Below are positions 27,871 through 37,255 of a DNA stretch of 48,101 nucleotides, piece by piece. The stretch's first letter is position 1, and every line of letters begins with the position of its first letter. Made by a program: the position numbers and the translations under genes. Source of the stretch: Gammaproteobacteria bacterium (lineage in GTDB: Bacteria > Pseudomonadota > Gammaproteobacteria > Pseudomonadales > Pseudohongiellaceae); assembly GCA_002731775.1 (NCBI GenBank), contig PCCP01000065.1, forward strand, positions 1-48,101, read 5' to 3'. The notes under the pieces are model-generated. The model was not told the origin of the DNA. It ran no database searches and saw only the letters and a program-made list of their open reading frames with translations.

Positions 27871-28563
27871 ATGAAAAAATCCAAAGCAAGCAAGAAAGCG
27901 GTAGTCCTGGTTTCCGGCGGCCTGGATTCTGCCACCTGCCTCGCGATCGCCCAGCAGCACGGCTATGAGTGTTACGCGGTCAGCTTCGATTACGGCCAGC
28001 GTTCAGCCAGCGAATTGCTGGCGGCGCGGAAGGTGGTGGATGCAGCGGGCGTGCGCGAGCACAAGGTCATTGCCCTCGAGATGGGGCAACTGGGCGGCTC
28101 GGCCCTCACTGATGTTGATATCACGATGCCAGAGGCGATAGCGGTGGCGGGCGGCATTCCCATCACCTATGTACCGGCACGCAACACGGTTTTCCTCTCC
28201 TACGCCCTGGCCTGGGCGGAAGTGCTGGCGGCCCGGGCTATCTTCATCGGCGTCAACGCCGTAGATTACTCTGGCTACCCGGACTGCCGCCCTGAATACA
28301 TCGCCGCTTTTCAGCGGCTGATCAACCTGGCGACCAAAATATGCGTCGAAGGCGGTAGCATCACCCTGAAAACCCCCTTAATCGACCTGAGCAAGGCGGA
28401 AATAATCAAGACCGGCACCAGGCTTGGCATTGATTACAGGATGACGGTGTCTTGCTATCAGGCAAATGCTGGGGGCAGGGCCTGCGGTCGCTGTGATAGC
28501 TGTCGATTTCGGAAGCAGGGATTTCATGATGCGGGAGTCGATGACCCTACTAATTATCAATAG
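27871..28563 (+). CDS. queC: 7-cyano-7-deazaguanine synthase QueC
   Basis: QueC uses ATP and ammonia to turn CDG into preQ0. The 230-residue protein has the PP-loop SGGLDSAT, the YGQRSASEL and PARNTVFLS motifs, [20 protein letters not shown], and four zinc cysteines near the C-terminus, C195, C205, C208 and C211 (CGRCDSC). The N-terminus is short and Lys-rich before the loop. With queE upstream and queD at 44913, most of the preQ0 route is in this window; queF and folE are not. Confidence 0.96.
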   Translation: MKKSKASKKAVVLVSGGLDSATCLAIAQQHGYECYAVSFDYGQRSASELLAARKVVDAAGVREHKVIALEMGQLGGSALTDVDITMPEAIAVAGGIPITYVPARNTVFLSYALAWAEVLAARAIFIGVNAVDYSGYPDCRPEYIAAFQRLINLATKICVEGGSITLKTPLIDLSKAEIIKTGTRLGIDYRMTVSCYQANAGGRACGRCDSCRFRKQGFHDAGVDDPTNYQ

Positions 28564-28676
28564 ATATAAGGGAAGCCGCTGAGGCAGGAGCTTAGCCTCG
28601 TGCAGCGTGTCTTCACTGAACCTGTTTGAGTTGAAATCATCTGCCCTGAACCTTTAACAAAATTTCGGTCCATGGC

Positions 28677-28704
28677 TTGTCTTTTTTTATTTTGATAGTA
28701 CTAT
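28677..28704 (+). promoter_or_regulatory. possible tRNA-Lys promoter
   Basis: TTGTCT at 28677-28682 and TACTAT at 28699-28704 are 16 bases apart, and a GC-rich discriminator follows before the tRNA at 28719. Alternative -10 TATACC at 28702 gives a poor 19-base spacing. Confidence 0.4.
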
Positions 28705-28718
28705 ACCGGCCTCTGCGT

Positions 28719-28794
28719 GGGGCGTTAGCTCAGTTGGTAGAGCAGAAGGCTTTTAACCTTTTGGTCGCGCGTTCGAGTCGCGCACGCCCCACCA
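28719..28794 (+). tRNA. tRNA-Lys (anticodon TTT)
   Basis: A complete 76-base cloverleaf: acceptor stem GGGGCGT with ACGCCCC, D arm GCTC/GAGC with AGTTGGTA loop, anticodon arm AAGG-CTTTTAA-CCTT with TTT at 28752-28754, T arm GCGCG-TTCGAGT-CGCGC, discriminator A and encoded CCA at 28792-28794. It follows queC, as in Pseudomonas. Confidence 0.97.
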
Positions 28795-28818
28795 CTAATT
28801 TCCCACCCTAGAAAGCTA

Positions 28819-28880
28819 AGACTAACGGTCATAGATTTTGATACGCTGACACCGCCTTGCCTGCCCGATTTCGTTAGTCT
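28819..28880. promoter_or_regulatory. long-span inverted repeat upstream of nadA
   Basis: AGACTAACG (28819-28827) is exactly complementary to CGTTAGTCT (28872-28880), 44 bases apart, in the gap between tRNA-Lys and nadA. It could form a stem in the nadA leader, or two half-sites, or be chance. I do not recognise it as a known NAD regulator site. Confidence 0.3.
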
Positions 28881-28931
28881 GCCATTGTTCCTGTGATAAA
28901 ATGGGGACTCTTGGATTGTTTGAGTTTGACT

Positions 28932-30023
28932 ATGAGTGAGGTAGGCACCGTAAATTCCGGGTCTCGACTGGCGGCGGACACCGCCATTGTGAAGCAGTAC
29001 CTGGATCGTGCCGCCATGCCTGAGCAATTGGATCAGGCTGAACTCGAGCGCTACCGCAGCCAGGTGCAGGATTTGATGGTGGCGAAAAATGCCCGCCTGA
29101 TTGCCCACTACTACACTGATTCCCTGCTGCAGGACCTGGCGGAGGAAAGCGATGGCTTCGTCGGTGATAGCCTGGAAATGGCGAGATTCGGCAGAGAGTG
29201 TGACGCCGATATTCTGCTGGTGGCCGGTGTGCGTTTTATGGGGGAATCGGCGAAGATTCTGAGTCCGGATAAGACGGTGTTGATGCCGACCCTGGATGCT
29301 ACCTGCTCTCTCGATATTGCTTGTCCAATCGAGCGCTTCTCTGCTTTCTGCGACCAGCATCCGCAGCGGACGGTAGTGGTATATGCCAATACCTCGGCGG
29401 CGGTAAAGGCGCGGTCAGATTGGGTGGTCACTTCCAGTATCGCTGTCGATGTCATCGAACATCTGATGGATCAGGGTCAGAAAATTCTGTGGGCGCCGGA
29501 CCAGCACCTGGGTCGTTACATTCAGAAAACCACGGGGGCGGATATGTTGTTATGGGATGCCGCCTGTATCGTGCACGAGGAATTTAAGGCCAGGGGCCTG
29601 CAGGATATGCGTGCCCTGTATCCAAAAGCCGCGGTGCTGGCACACCCGGAATCACCTGCCGCAGTACTGGAAATGGCTGATGTTATCGGCTCGACCACCC
29701 AGATTATAGCGGCCGCCAGGCGCTTGCCGAATCCTGAATTTATCGTCGCTACCGACCAGGGTATTTTTCACAAGTTGCGCAAGGAAGCGCCGGACAAACG
29801 CTTCATTATAGCGCCCACTGCGGGTAACGATGCATCTTGCAGAAGCTGCGCGAATTGTCCGTGGATGGGCATGAATTCGGTGCAAAGACTCTATGATTCT
29901 TTATTGGCGGGAGATAATGAAATCGAAGTGAATGTCGCCCTCGCTGCCCAGGCCATGATACCGTTGCAACGGATGCTCGACTTTGCCGCTAGTAATAAAC
30001 TCAAAGTGAAGGGACGAGCCTAG
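28932..30023 (+). CDS. nadA: quinolinate synthase NadA
   Basis: NadA condenses iminoaspartate with dihydroxyacetone phosphate to quinolinate in NAD synthesis and needs a 4Fe-4S cluster. The 363-residue protein has [55 protein letters not shown] and [12 protein letters not shown], which cover the substrate loops and the three cluster cysteines. The ATG at 28932 is chosen over a GTG 13 codons upstream because MSEVGTVNS precedes the family core. Its stop overlaps the convergent bepA stop. nadB is not here. Confidence 0.95.
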   Translation: MSEVGTVNSGSRLAADTAIVKQYLDRAAMPEQLDQAELERYRSQVQDLMVAKNARLIAHYYTDSLLQDLAEESDGFVGDSLEMARFGRECDADILLVAGVRFMGESAKILSPDKTVLMPTLDATCSLDIACPIERFSAFCDQHPQRTVVVYANTSAAVKARSDWVVTSSIAVDVIEHLMDQGQKILWAPDQHLGRYIQKTTGADMLLWDAACIVHEEFKARGLQDMRALYPKAAVLAHPESPAAVLEMADVIGSTTQIIAAARRLPNPEFIVATDQGIFHKLRKEAPDKRFIIAPTAGNDASCRSCANCPWMGMNSVQRLYDSLLAGDNEIEVNVALAAQAMIPLQRMLDFAASNKLKVKGRA

Positions 30024-31471
30024 CCGCTCATTCTCTGTTCGAGTTCACGGATTTTTTGCCGCAGCCTGGCCTCTTCCGCCGGCACCGCACCGTTGTCAGT
30101 CTCGATGCGTAAGGCGTACTGTAGCTGTTCCCGAGCCTTGCCTAAATCTGCCAGCAGCACAAAGTATTCGGCTCGGGCCTGATGGACCTTGCTGATGTTT
30201 CCGGCCTGGCCCTGGACTTCGGCAAGCAGGAACCACAGGTGATGGTCGCTGGGCCTGGACTGGCTGTGCCTTTCCATCAACACAGCTGCTTCACTGTAAG
30301 CACGGGATTCCACCAAAGCATCGACATAGGCCATGGTGAGGGGATGGTTGTCGGGATTAATTTGCAAATGCCGGCGCAGGTAATTCAGAGATTTTCCTGG
30401 TTCATTCTGGGCGGTGTAGATCTCCGCCTGGGTTACCACGTAGCTGATTCGATTTGGCTCTTTTTCCAGCAGGGGCGCCAGGGCCCGAAGGGCTTTGCCG
30501 TACTGTTTATTTTCGAAATAGGAGACAGCAAGCCCGTAGCGACTGGCGTCACGGGAAAATTCGTCGTGGCTGATCTGCAGCGCTCTTTCGCTGTTGGCAA
30601 CCATGCTTTGCTTGTCGGTGGCGTAGTGTCCAACCACGCGGGCGCGGATGATCTGGTATTCCAGGTTTTGGCTGTAGGATCGAGAGGGATAACGAATCGC
30701 CCGGCCGCGGGCATCGGCGATTCTCGATTCGGTGACCGGGTGAGACAAAAGGAATTCCGGTGGTCGTCTGCCGAAGCGATTGATCGCGATCAGACGTTCG
30801 AATAAGGAGGACATGTGGTCCGGATCGAAGCCGGCGTTGAACATCGTATCCTGACCTATGCGATCCGCCTCGGCCTCGTTGCTGCGACTGAAGCGCAGGC
30901 GATTTTCCAGCGCCAGACCCTGGGACGCAGCGATAGCAGCCTGGCCATGTTGAGTATCGGAGGTCGCCATGACGATCACTCCGGCCAGCAGGGCGGCTAA
31001 TTCAGGTATTCGATTCGCTTTGGCATCATCGATACTGCGAGCGAAGTGGCGCTGGCTGACGTGGGCGATCTCATGGGCCATTACCGAAGCAAACTCGGCT
31101 TCGGTCTCAGCGTTCAGGAACAAACCGGTGTTGACACCGATAATGCCTCCGGGAGCAGCAAATGCGTTCAACTCCTGGCTGTCGATAATAATGAAGGAGA
31201 GGCGATGATCCTGGAGCTGACTCTGGGCCGCCAGCTTATAGGTGAGATTTTCCAGATAGGCGTTTAAGAGAGCATCGGGTATGGTCGAGGTCGCCCGTCG
31301 GATGGAGCTCAGGAACTGTTGCCCCATCTCATATTCCTGCCCCAACGATAGGGTGCCGGAGATTCGATCTCCCAAACGGGGCAGGGGCGTTTGAGCTTGC
31401 GGTCCAAATGACGACAAACTAAGAGGAATTAGCAGGAATGAAGAAATTATCCAGCGGGTTCGTATACGCAT
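30020..31471 (-). CDS. bepA: BepA-type M48 metalloprotease with TPR domain
   Basis: BepA (YfgC) is a periplasmic protease and chaperone that helps assemble LptD and clears stalled outer-membrane proteins. A signal peptide ([21 protein letters not shown]) starts at the ATG at 31471, preferred over an upstream in-frame start that would precede the basic n-region. The zinc site is [22 protein letters not shown] has the third ligand. Several TPR repeats fill the C-terminal half ([42 protein letters not shown]). 483 residues. Convergent 4-base overlap with nadA. Confidence 0.92.
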   Translation of the reverse strand: MRIRTRWIISSFLLIPLSLSSFGPQAQTPLPRLGDRISGTLSLGQEYEMGQQFLSSIRRATSTIPDALLNAYLENLTYKLAAQSQLQDHRLSFIIIDSQELNAFAAPGGIIGVNTGLFLNAETEAEFASVMAHEIAHVSQRHFARSIDDAKANRIPELAALLAGVIVMATSDTQHGQAAIAASQGLALENRLRFSRSNEAEADRIGQDTMFNAGFDPDHMSSLFERLIAINRFGRRPPEFLLSHPVTESRIADARGRAIRYPSRSYSQNLEYQIIRARVVGHYATDKQSMVANSERALQISHDEFSRDASRYGLAVSYFENKQYGKALRALAPLLEKEPNRISYVVTQAEIYTAQNEPGKSLNYLRRHLQINPDNHPLTMAYVDALVESRAYSEAAVLMERHSQSRPSDHHLWFLLAEVQGQAGNISKVHQARAEYFVLLADLGKAREQLQYALRIETDNGAVPAEEARLRQKIRELEQRMSG

Positions 31472-31619
31472 CAGAACAATCACAATACTGTGTAAGACCC
31501 AGACTACCACAAAATATTGCATTTTAGTTATGCAAACAGGCGATCCTGGAGCGGCTCAGCTTGCTCTACGGGGCCGGTGTCTTGTGGCGAAATTAGATGT
31601 AGCAGGATAAAATACTGCG

Positions 31620-31853
31620 ATGGACATAGATGTAGATATAGAGCTTGACCTGAGTGGTTTGCAGTGCCCCATGCCCTTGCTGAAGGCGAAACTGGCTTTG
31701 AATAATATGAAGCCCAATCAAATTCTGAAGGTGGTGGCGACCGATCCCGGTTCGGAGAAGGATTTTCAGCTCTTCGTCGATCACAGTGATCATCAGATTC
31801 TGGATTTTCAGAAAAATGAGCGAACCTATTTTTACTGGATCAGGAAGGGTTAG
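31620..31853 (+). CDS. TusA-family sulfur-carrier protein
   Basis: A 77-residue TusA/SirA/YhhP fold protein. The signature LDLSGLQCPMPLLKAKLALNNM has the persulfide cysteine C16 and the CPxP helix start. ATDPGSEKDF is the second conserved stretch. TusA itself relays sulfur for tRNA 2-thiouridine, but several paralogues do other jobs, so the exact partner is unknown. In Pseudomonas a tusA-like gene also lies between bepA and perM. It lies 23 bases before the next gene. Confidence 0.9.
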   Translation: MDIDVDIELDLSGLQCPMPLLKAKLALNNMKPNQILKVVATDPGSEKDFQLFVDHSDHQILDFQKNERTYFYWIRKG

Positions 31854-31876
31854 CTTATGACAAGGATAAGATTGGC

Positions 31877-32956
31877 ATGAAACAACTACTCAGTGATTTT
31901 TATGATCGTTACTTTCACGATGAAGAATCAGTCATTCTGGTAATCCTGCTGGCACTCGGTCTAACCATATTATTGGTGTTTGGTAGTGCGTTGGCGCCGT
32001 TAATCACCGCCGTGATTATCGCCTATCTCATGCAGGGTCTGATCAATGTGCTGCTGCGTTATGATCTGTCGCAACGGCTGGCTTTCACCCTGGTCTACAT
32101 GCTGTTCATCGGCATCTTCCTGCTGTTGTTGTTATTTCTCCTGCCCCAGGCCTGGAACCAATTGCGTCGCCTGATGAATGAGTTGCCCAATTTGCTAAGT
32201 CAGTGGCAGGCGTCCCTGATGTTGTTGCCGGAAAATTACCCGAATTTGTTCTCCGAGCAACAGATTCAGGATTTTATTATTGGCGTTAGAGGTGAGCTCG
32301 CCGACTACGGTCAGATCATACTGGAATATTCGCTGGCCAGTATTCCCAGCGTTATCGCCTGGGTGATTTTCGTCATCCTCGTGCCCATCCTGGTTTTCTT
32401 CGTGATGAAGGACAAGACTCAGTTGGTGAAGTGGGCGGGTAATTTTCTGCCCCGAAACCGACCGCTGATGAGTCGCATCTGGGTGGAAATGGACCAACAG
32501 CTCTCGAATTATATTCGTGGCAAGGTAGTGGAAATAATCCTCGTTGGTAGTGCCAGTTATCTCATATTCGTCCTGCTCGGGATCAACTATGCGTTGCTGT
32601 TATCGGTGCTGGTTGGATTGTCTGTGATCGTGCCTTACATAGGTGCTACCGTAGTGACGGTACCAATTGCCGCGGTGGCTTTTGTGCAATGGGGAATCGG
32701 CGGTGAATTTTACGCGGTATTGGTTGCCTATGGAGTGCTGCAATTGATCGACGGCAATGTGCTGGTTCCGGTGATATTCTCGGAAGCGGTCAACCTTCAC
32801 CCGGTGGCTATCATCAGTGCGGTGCTGGTCTTCGGTGGTATCTGGGGCTTGGGTGGCGTATTTTTCGCGATTCCACTGGCCACATTCATCAAGGCCATCA
32901 TAAATGCCTGGCCCGGCCGCCTGCAAGCCAAGATCGGCGAGACCCGGCAGGTTTGA
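31877..32956 (+). CDS. perM: AI-2E family transporter, PerM-like
   Basis: A 359-residue integral membrane protein of the AI-2E exporter (PerM/TqsA) superfamily. Hydrophobic segments lie near 19-60 (VILVILLALGLTILLVFGSALAPLI), 72-90, 160-180 and in several helices after 220 (LIFVLLGINYALLLSVLVGLSVIVPYIGA). It carries the family motif DGNVLVPVIFSEAVNLHPVAII. The substrate is unknown. It follows the TusA-like gene, as in Pseudomonas, and an intrinsic terminator lies downstream. Confidence 0.88.
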   Translation: MKQLLSDFYDRYFHDEESVILVILLALGLTILLVFGSALAPLITAVIIAYLMQGLINVLLRYDLSQRLAFTLVYMLFIGIFLLLLLFLLPQAWNQLRRLMNELPNLLSQWQASLMLLPENYPNLFSEQQIQDFIIGVRGELADYGQIILEYSLASIPSVIAWVIFVILVPILVFFVMKDKTQLVKWAGNFLPRNRPLMSRIWVEMDQQLSNYIRGKVVEIILVGSASYLIFVLLGINYALLLSVLVGLSVIVPYIGATVVTVPIAAVAFVQWGIGGEFYAVLVAYGVLQLIDGNVLVPVIFSEAVNLHPVAIISAVLVFGGIWGLGGVFFAIPLATFIKAIINAWPGRLQAKIGETRQV

Positions 32957-32989
32957 ACTTTGGTCGTGGTTGCGGCGATATGCTAAAAT

Positions 32990-33030
32990 CACCGGTCAGG
33001 CCCGTAGATGGTGACACCGGTGCTTTTTTA
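32990..33030 (+). terminator. probable intrinsic terminator after perM
   Basis: CACCGGT (32990-32996) pairs with ACCGGTG (33016-33022), followed by C and six T (33024-33029). The 19-base loop is long, so the strength is uncertain, but the position between perM and dapA fits. Confidence 0.55.
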
Positions 33031-33067
33031 GTCTGATATCCGTTCTTATTCTGGTAAAAGGAATTCC

Positions 33068-33967
33068 ATGTCTTTCGAGGTTCGAGGCAGCATCGTAGCG
33101 ATCGTTACGCCGATGCACAGCGATGGTGCGCTGGACCTGCCTGCGTTCGATCGCCTGCTGCAGTGGCATATCGAGTCTGGCACCAATGCCGTTGTCGTGG
33201 TGGGGACGACCGGCGAGTCGGCGACGCTGACCAGCCAGGAACACTGTGATCTGGTTGCCCACGCAGTTGAGGCGGTAAGGGGTCGGATTCCTGTCATCGC
33301 CGGTACCGGATCGAATAACACCGCCGAGGCCCTGTTCTTTACGGAATCTGCTCGGGAGCATGGCGCCGACGCCGCTCTGCTGGTTACCCCTTATTACAAT
33401 AAGCCTTCACAGGAGGGCCTATATCGTCATTTCAAGGCGATAGCGGAGGCCGTCGACATTCCGCAAATTTTATACAACGTTCCGGGCCGGACCGCCTGCG
33501 ACCTGACCATGGAGACTGTCAGCAGACTGGCTGAGCTGGAAAATATCGTCGCCGTCAAGGACGCCACCGGTGATCTGTCCCGGGGCCTGCAACTCATCCG
33601 GGAGTGCGGGGACCGTCTGCTGATCTATAGCGGCGAAGATGCACTGTCCCTGCCGCTGATATTACGTGGGGCGGCGGGTACAATTTCCGTCACTGCGAAT
33701 GTGGCGCCAGCGCAGATGTCGGCGATGTGTGCATTGGCGTTATCCGGTGATGCTGCAGCGGCGCAGGTCGTCGATGACCGACTCGCCTGCTTACACGCGA
33801 ATCTGTTCCTGGAAGCAAACCCGGTGCCGGTGAAGTGGGCCTTGCAGAAGATGGGCATGATTGAGGTAGGAATTAGATTGCCGATGGTGGAACTTGAGGC
33901 CAGATATCACATCCAAGTAAATGATGCTCTACAGCAGGCAGGTATCAGCCTGTCTGTGGCCGCGTAA
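33068..33967 (+). CDS. dapA: 4-hydroxy-tetrahydrodipicolinate synthase DapA
   Basis: DapA condenses pyruvate with aspartate semialdehyde in the lysine and diaminopimelate pathway. The 299-residue protein is a TIM barrel with GTTGESATLT at 46-55 (pyruvate-binding threonines), LVTPYYNKPSQEGL, catalytic Y136 and R141 in ILYNVPGRT, and the Schiff-base lysine K164 in VAVKDATGD. AAAAGGA lies just upstream of the ATG at 33068. It is followed by bamC, which older literature called dapX or nlpB. Confidence 0.96.
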   Translation: MSFEVRGSIVAIVTPMHSDGALDLPAFDRLLQWHIESGTNAVVVVGTTGESATLTSQEHCDLVAHAVEAVRGRIPVIAGTGSNNTAEALFFTESAREHGADAALLVTPYYNKPSQEGLYRHFKAIAEAVDIPQILYNVPGRTACDLTMETVSRLAELENIVAVKDATGDLSRGLQLIRECGDRLLIYSGEDALSLPLILRGAAGTISVTANVAPAQMSAMCALALSGDAAAAQVVDDRLACLHANLFLEANPVPVKWALQKMGMIEVGIRLPMVELEARYHIQVNDALQQAGISLSVAA

Positions 33968-33991
33968 TCCAATAATTCAGGAATCGTTTTA

Positions 33992-35041
33992 GTGTTCAGA
34001 AAATTAATCATAATTGGTCTTTTCTTGCCGCTTGGCGCCTGCGGTTATCTGACCGGCGAGACCGGCATATTTCGTAATCGCATTGAAAGCTACACCGATG
34101 CGCCGATGCTTCCCGCCATGACTATTCCGGCAAGGCTGGACAGCTATACCATTGACCAGCTCTACGTCATTCCCGAACGACTGTTTGCGACATCGGAAGT
34201 GTTCGACAGAATCCCCCTGCCCAAGCCCATCGAAACTAACCGGCGCCAGGGGGTTATCATTCAAAGCCTTGGCGGCAACGACTGGATTGTCCTAGATGCG
34301 ACTCCAGGACAGGTCTGGCCCCTGGTAAGAGATTACTGGACGCGCCTGGAAATCATTCTCGATTTCGAAGACCCAAGCGCTGGTATCATGGAAACTTCCT
34401 GGCTCGAAGTCGATAACGAAATCGAATCCCGGCACAAATACAGGGTCACCATCGAACCGGGTTTGCACTCCGGTTATTCAGAAATTTACGTGCTACATAT
34501 GCAAAGCTCAAGAAGTGAGTCGGCCCCTACTGTTTTAAACTGGCCGGAAAGCTCCGATTCGGCCGATAAGGAACGGCAGATTCTCGAAACCGTGTCCCAA
34601 TATCTTGCCGATCGCAATGATGTATACCAGGCTTCTACTTCGAGCCTGCTGGCCGGCAGCATCGAAGCAGAGCACAAGGCAAATATCATAGAAAATGAAC
34701 TCGGTGAGCAGATACTGGAGTTGCGAATCGAATTCAACAGAGCCTGGGTGCAGGTTCGCCAAGCTCTGGAAAATGCCGAAATCGTCATCGTCGATAGCGA
34801 CAGAACGGAAGCGTATTTCAATGTTAAATTTGCCGGCATTGTCGAAGAAGAAGATGTGGGTTTTATCGGTCGACTGTTTGGTGGCAACGATGACGAAGTG
34901 GTGCAAGAGAAAGACTTCAGCATACGGCTGCAAGAAACCGGTACGGTGGTCAACGTGCTGATGCAGGCGCAGGAAAGCTCGGAAGAAACAGATCAAATTC
35001 TCGAAGAGCTGTTGCAAGTTATCAACGACAATCTCAGCTAG
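33992..35041 (+). CDS. bamC: outer-membrane assembly lipoprotein BamC
   Basis: BamC is an accessory lipoprotein of the outer-membrane beta-barrel assembly complex. The 349-residue product has a lipoprotein signal with lipobox LGAC and C17, then an N-terminal unstructured stretch that contacts BamD (IDQLYVIPERLF), and two helix-grip domains with VWPLVRDYWTRLEIILDFEDPSAGIMETSWLE and AWVQVRQALENAEIVIVDSD. The start is GTG at 33992, with AGGA 12 bases upstream. The dapA-bamC order is conserved. Confidence 0.9.
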   Translation: MFRKLIIIGLFLPLGACGYLTGETGIFRNRIESYTDAPMLPAMTIPARLDSYTIDQLYVIPERLFATSEVFDRIPLPKPIETNRRQGVIIQSLGGNDWIVLDATPGQVWPLVRDYWTRLEIILDFEDPSAGIMETSWLEVDNEIESRHKYRVTIEPGLHSGYSEIYVLHMQSSRSESAPTVLNWPESSDSADKERQILETVSQYLADRNDVYQASTSSLLAGSIEAEHKANIIENELGEQILELRIEFNRAWVQVRQALENAEIVIVDSDRTEAYFNVKFAGIVEEEDVGFIGRLFGGNDDEVVQEKDFSIRLQETGTVVNVLMQAQESSEETDQILEELLQVINDNLS

Positions 35042-35130
35042 CCCATGCGCGTGCGCAAGGCTACTCACCCGCTGTTACTCCCTCTGTATGGCAGCAAAGA
35101 CGATTCACCCTCGATGGCGTACATAAACTA

Positions 35131-36513
35131 ATGACTAGTTCCTTATTTCTCGGTGCCGGATTGTTGTTGCTTGCTGCAGCAATCGCTGTATTGCTGCGTA
35201 AGCTACAGCTGATTAGCATTAGCGAAGCCGGCGCCCAGGAACGATGCGCCGCGAAGGAATCGGAAACGGCCAATTTGCAGGCCAGGCTGACGCAATTGCA
35301 AGCAGACCACCATTCTCTGCAGGGCGATAATCAAAGCTTCCGGGAAGACATCGCCAGGCTGCAGACCAGTCTGGATCTGGAAAGAAAGCAGTTCGACGAA
35401 AAGTTCAGCTTGCTTAATGAGTCGCGGGAACAGCTGGGTGCGGCGTTCAAAAATCTCGCAAATGAAATATTCGAAGACAAGAGCAAAAACTTTCTGGAGA
35501 AAAACAAAGACAGTCTCGCCACCATACTCTCTCCCCTGCAGGAAAAACTCACACAATTTGAAAAACGGGTTGAAGAGACTTACGACAAGGAGTCCAAGGA
35601 ACGCTTCTCCCTGGCCAGGGAGATTAAGAACCTGCAGGAGTTAAACAACAAGATCAGTACCGATGCGATCAATCTGACCAATGCGCTGAAGGGGGATAAC
35701 AAAGCCCAGGGTAGCTGGGGTGAGTTTATTCTGGAGTCGGTACTGGAAAAGTCCGGCCTGGTGAAGGGTAGGGAATATGAAGTGCAGGCCAGCCTCAAGG
35801 CGGAAGACGGGGCCATCTATCAGCCCGATGTCATCGTGCACCTGCCGGAGTCTAGAGACCTGATTATCGATGCCAAGGTCTCCCTGAAAGCCTGGGATGC
35901 GTTCTGTGGCAGTGACGAGTCGCAGGAGCAGGAAGACTTACTCAAACAACATCTGCAATCTATCCGCCAACACGTAAAATCCCTCTCTGCGAAGGACTAT
36001 CAGAATCTGGCTGGCATTAACTCGCTGGACTACGTTTTCTTGTTTATGCCGATAGAGGCTGCCTACTTCACGGCGATCCAGAATGACCCCGAACTTTCAC
36101 TTTACGCCTTCGATCGTAATATTATTTTCGTCGGTCCCACCACCTTGCTCACCACATTGAAGACCGTTCAAAACCTGTGGCGACTGGCGCAGCAAAATCT
36201 CAATGCGAAAGAAATAGCGGAACGTGCCGGTGCACTCTACGATAAATTCGTTGCCTTCGTTGAAGATTTGGACGACGTTGGCACCAAGATCGACGCCAGT
36301 AAAAAAAGTTTTGATCGTGCCCACAACAAGCTGCAGTCCGGTCGTGGCAACCTGATAAAGCGGGTTGAAACCCTGAAACAACTTGGCGCCAAGACGGCGA
36401 AGAAACACAAAGCGGCGTTGTTGAGTTCGGCCCTGGAGGAAGATGAGGGACGCACTGCGCTGCCATCGGAGCCGGCAAGCAAAGAAGATCGCGGTGACAA
36501 GACCCGGCATTGA
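35131..36513 (+). CDS. rmuC: DNA recombination protein RmuC
   Basis: RmuC limits inversions between short inverted repeats and may be a nuclease. The 460-residue protein has an N-terminal membrane helix (FLGAGLLLLAAAIAVLL), a coiled coil of about 80 residues, then the RmuC domain with GSWGEFILESVLEKSGLVKGREYEVQ and DVIVHLPESRDLIIDAKVSLKAWDAF, which resembles a PD-(D/E)xK nuclease core. The ATG at 35131 is the first start after an in-frame stop. A 5-codon reading frame ends across this start (TAATG); no clear ribosome-binding site is seen. Confidence 0.9.
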   Translation: MTSSLFLGAGLLLLAAAIAVLLRKLQLISISEAGAQERCAAKESETANLQARLTQLQADHHSLQGDNQSFREDIARLQTSLDLERKQFDEKFSLLNESREQLGAAFKNLANEIFEDKSKNFLEKNKDSLATILSPLQEKLTQFEKRVEETYDKESKERFSLAREIKNLQELNNKISTDAINLTNALKGDNKAQGSWGEFILESVLEKSGLVKGREYEVQASLKAEDGAIYQPDVIVHLPESRDLIIDAKVSLKAWDAFCGSDESQEQEDLLKQHLQSIRQHVKSLSAKDYQNLAGINSLDYVFLFMPIEAAYFTAIQNDPELSLYAFDRNIIFVGPTTLLTTLKTVQNLWRLAQQNLNAKEIAERAGALYDKFVAFVEDLDDVGTKIDASKKSFDRAHNKLQSGRGNLIKRVETLKQLGAKTAKKHKAALLSSALEEDEGRTALPSEPASKEDRGDKTRH

Positions 36514-36538
36514 TTCAGGAATCGGCGCGACCCTGAAA

Positions 36539-37060
36539 TCAGTTATGACAACTTGCCGGCCGAGTCAGCTTGTCCCCCAGTTTATCTTCAAGGGCATCGA
36601 GTTGCTCGCAGTCGATTTCCGGGTTACCACTGAGACTGACGGAAGCCAGGCTGGCAATATTGAACAGGGGACTGATGTCGGTGATGATATTGTTCACCAG
36701 ATTGAGGCCGCTGAGTTGGTCTAATTGCTCGAGGGGCGTAAGGTTGCTGATTGAATTACTGGCAAGGTCTAAAAATCGTAAGCGGGCCAATTGCTCGATG
36801 TTGTCAAGAACACTTACCTGTGAATTCGGGCAAGACAAGATGGTGAGTTCGGTGGCGCTAATCAGCTTTTGTTGCCGCACCGCGAGATTAATGCATCCCT
36901 GCAGGTTGGAATCGATGGTTTGCTGGTCAAGCAGGCGACTGTCAGGATCGAAGATTGCCTGATTGTTAACCGATACCGTAAATTTCTGGGAACATTGGCT
37001 CAGTATTGCCAGTGCTGAGACGAGGCAGAGAAGAGAGATAATTGGTTTCGAAGCGGGCAT
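36539..37060 (-). CDS. leucine-rich-repeat lipoprotein
   Basis: A 173-residue predicted lipoprotein. The signal MPASKPIISLLCLVSALAIL ends at lipobox LSQC with C23. The mature part has about three leucine-rich repeats of 22 residues (LARLRFLDLASNSISNLTPLEQL, LDQLSGLNLVNNIITDISPL, IASLASVSLSGNPEI), of the SDS22/internalin type, capped by two cysteine-containing segments. The ATG at 37060 is chosen because it gives the signal; an upstream in-frame ATG at 37114 does not. Function unknown; a protein-binding role at the envelope is a guess. It converges on rmuC. Confidence 0.75.
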   Translation of the reverse strand: MPASKPIISLLCLVSALAILSQCSQKFTVSVNNQAIFDPDSRLLDQQTIDSNLQGCINLAVRQQKLISATELTILSCPNSQVSVLDNIEQLARLRFLDLASNSISNLTPLEQLDQLSGLNLVNNIITDISPLFNIASLASVSLSGNPEIDCEQLDALEDKLGDKLTRPASCHN

Positions 37061-37255
37061 CTCGGCAGTTGTTTTCGTCTTGCTGTCAAATAGGGGTAGC
37101 TTGTGGAGCGACATGATATTTTGAGTCCGGACTCTGCAGAAAGTTCGGCCTGCTAGTATTTGTCACCCAAGCTCGCTAGTATGTCCCTCAATTCGGTAGC
37201 GGCGGTCTAAAGCGAGCCAAGTTGGTGATTGTCCTATGAATGTAAGGGAAATGGT

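Noticed and set aside
28725..29360. Minus-strand frame of 211 codons over tRNA-Lys and the start of nadA
   Set aside because: Its end is the antisense of the tRNA (CATRTRDQKVKSLLLYQLS), a well-known spurious pattern, and the rest is opposite nadA.
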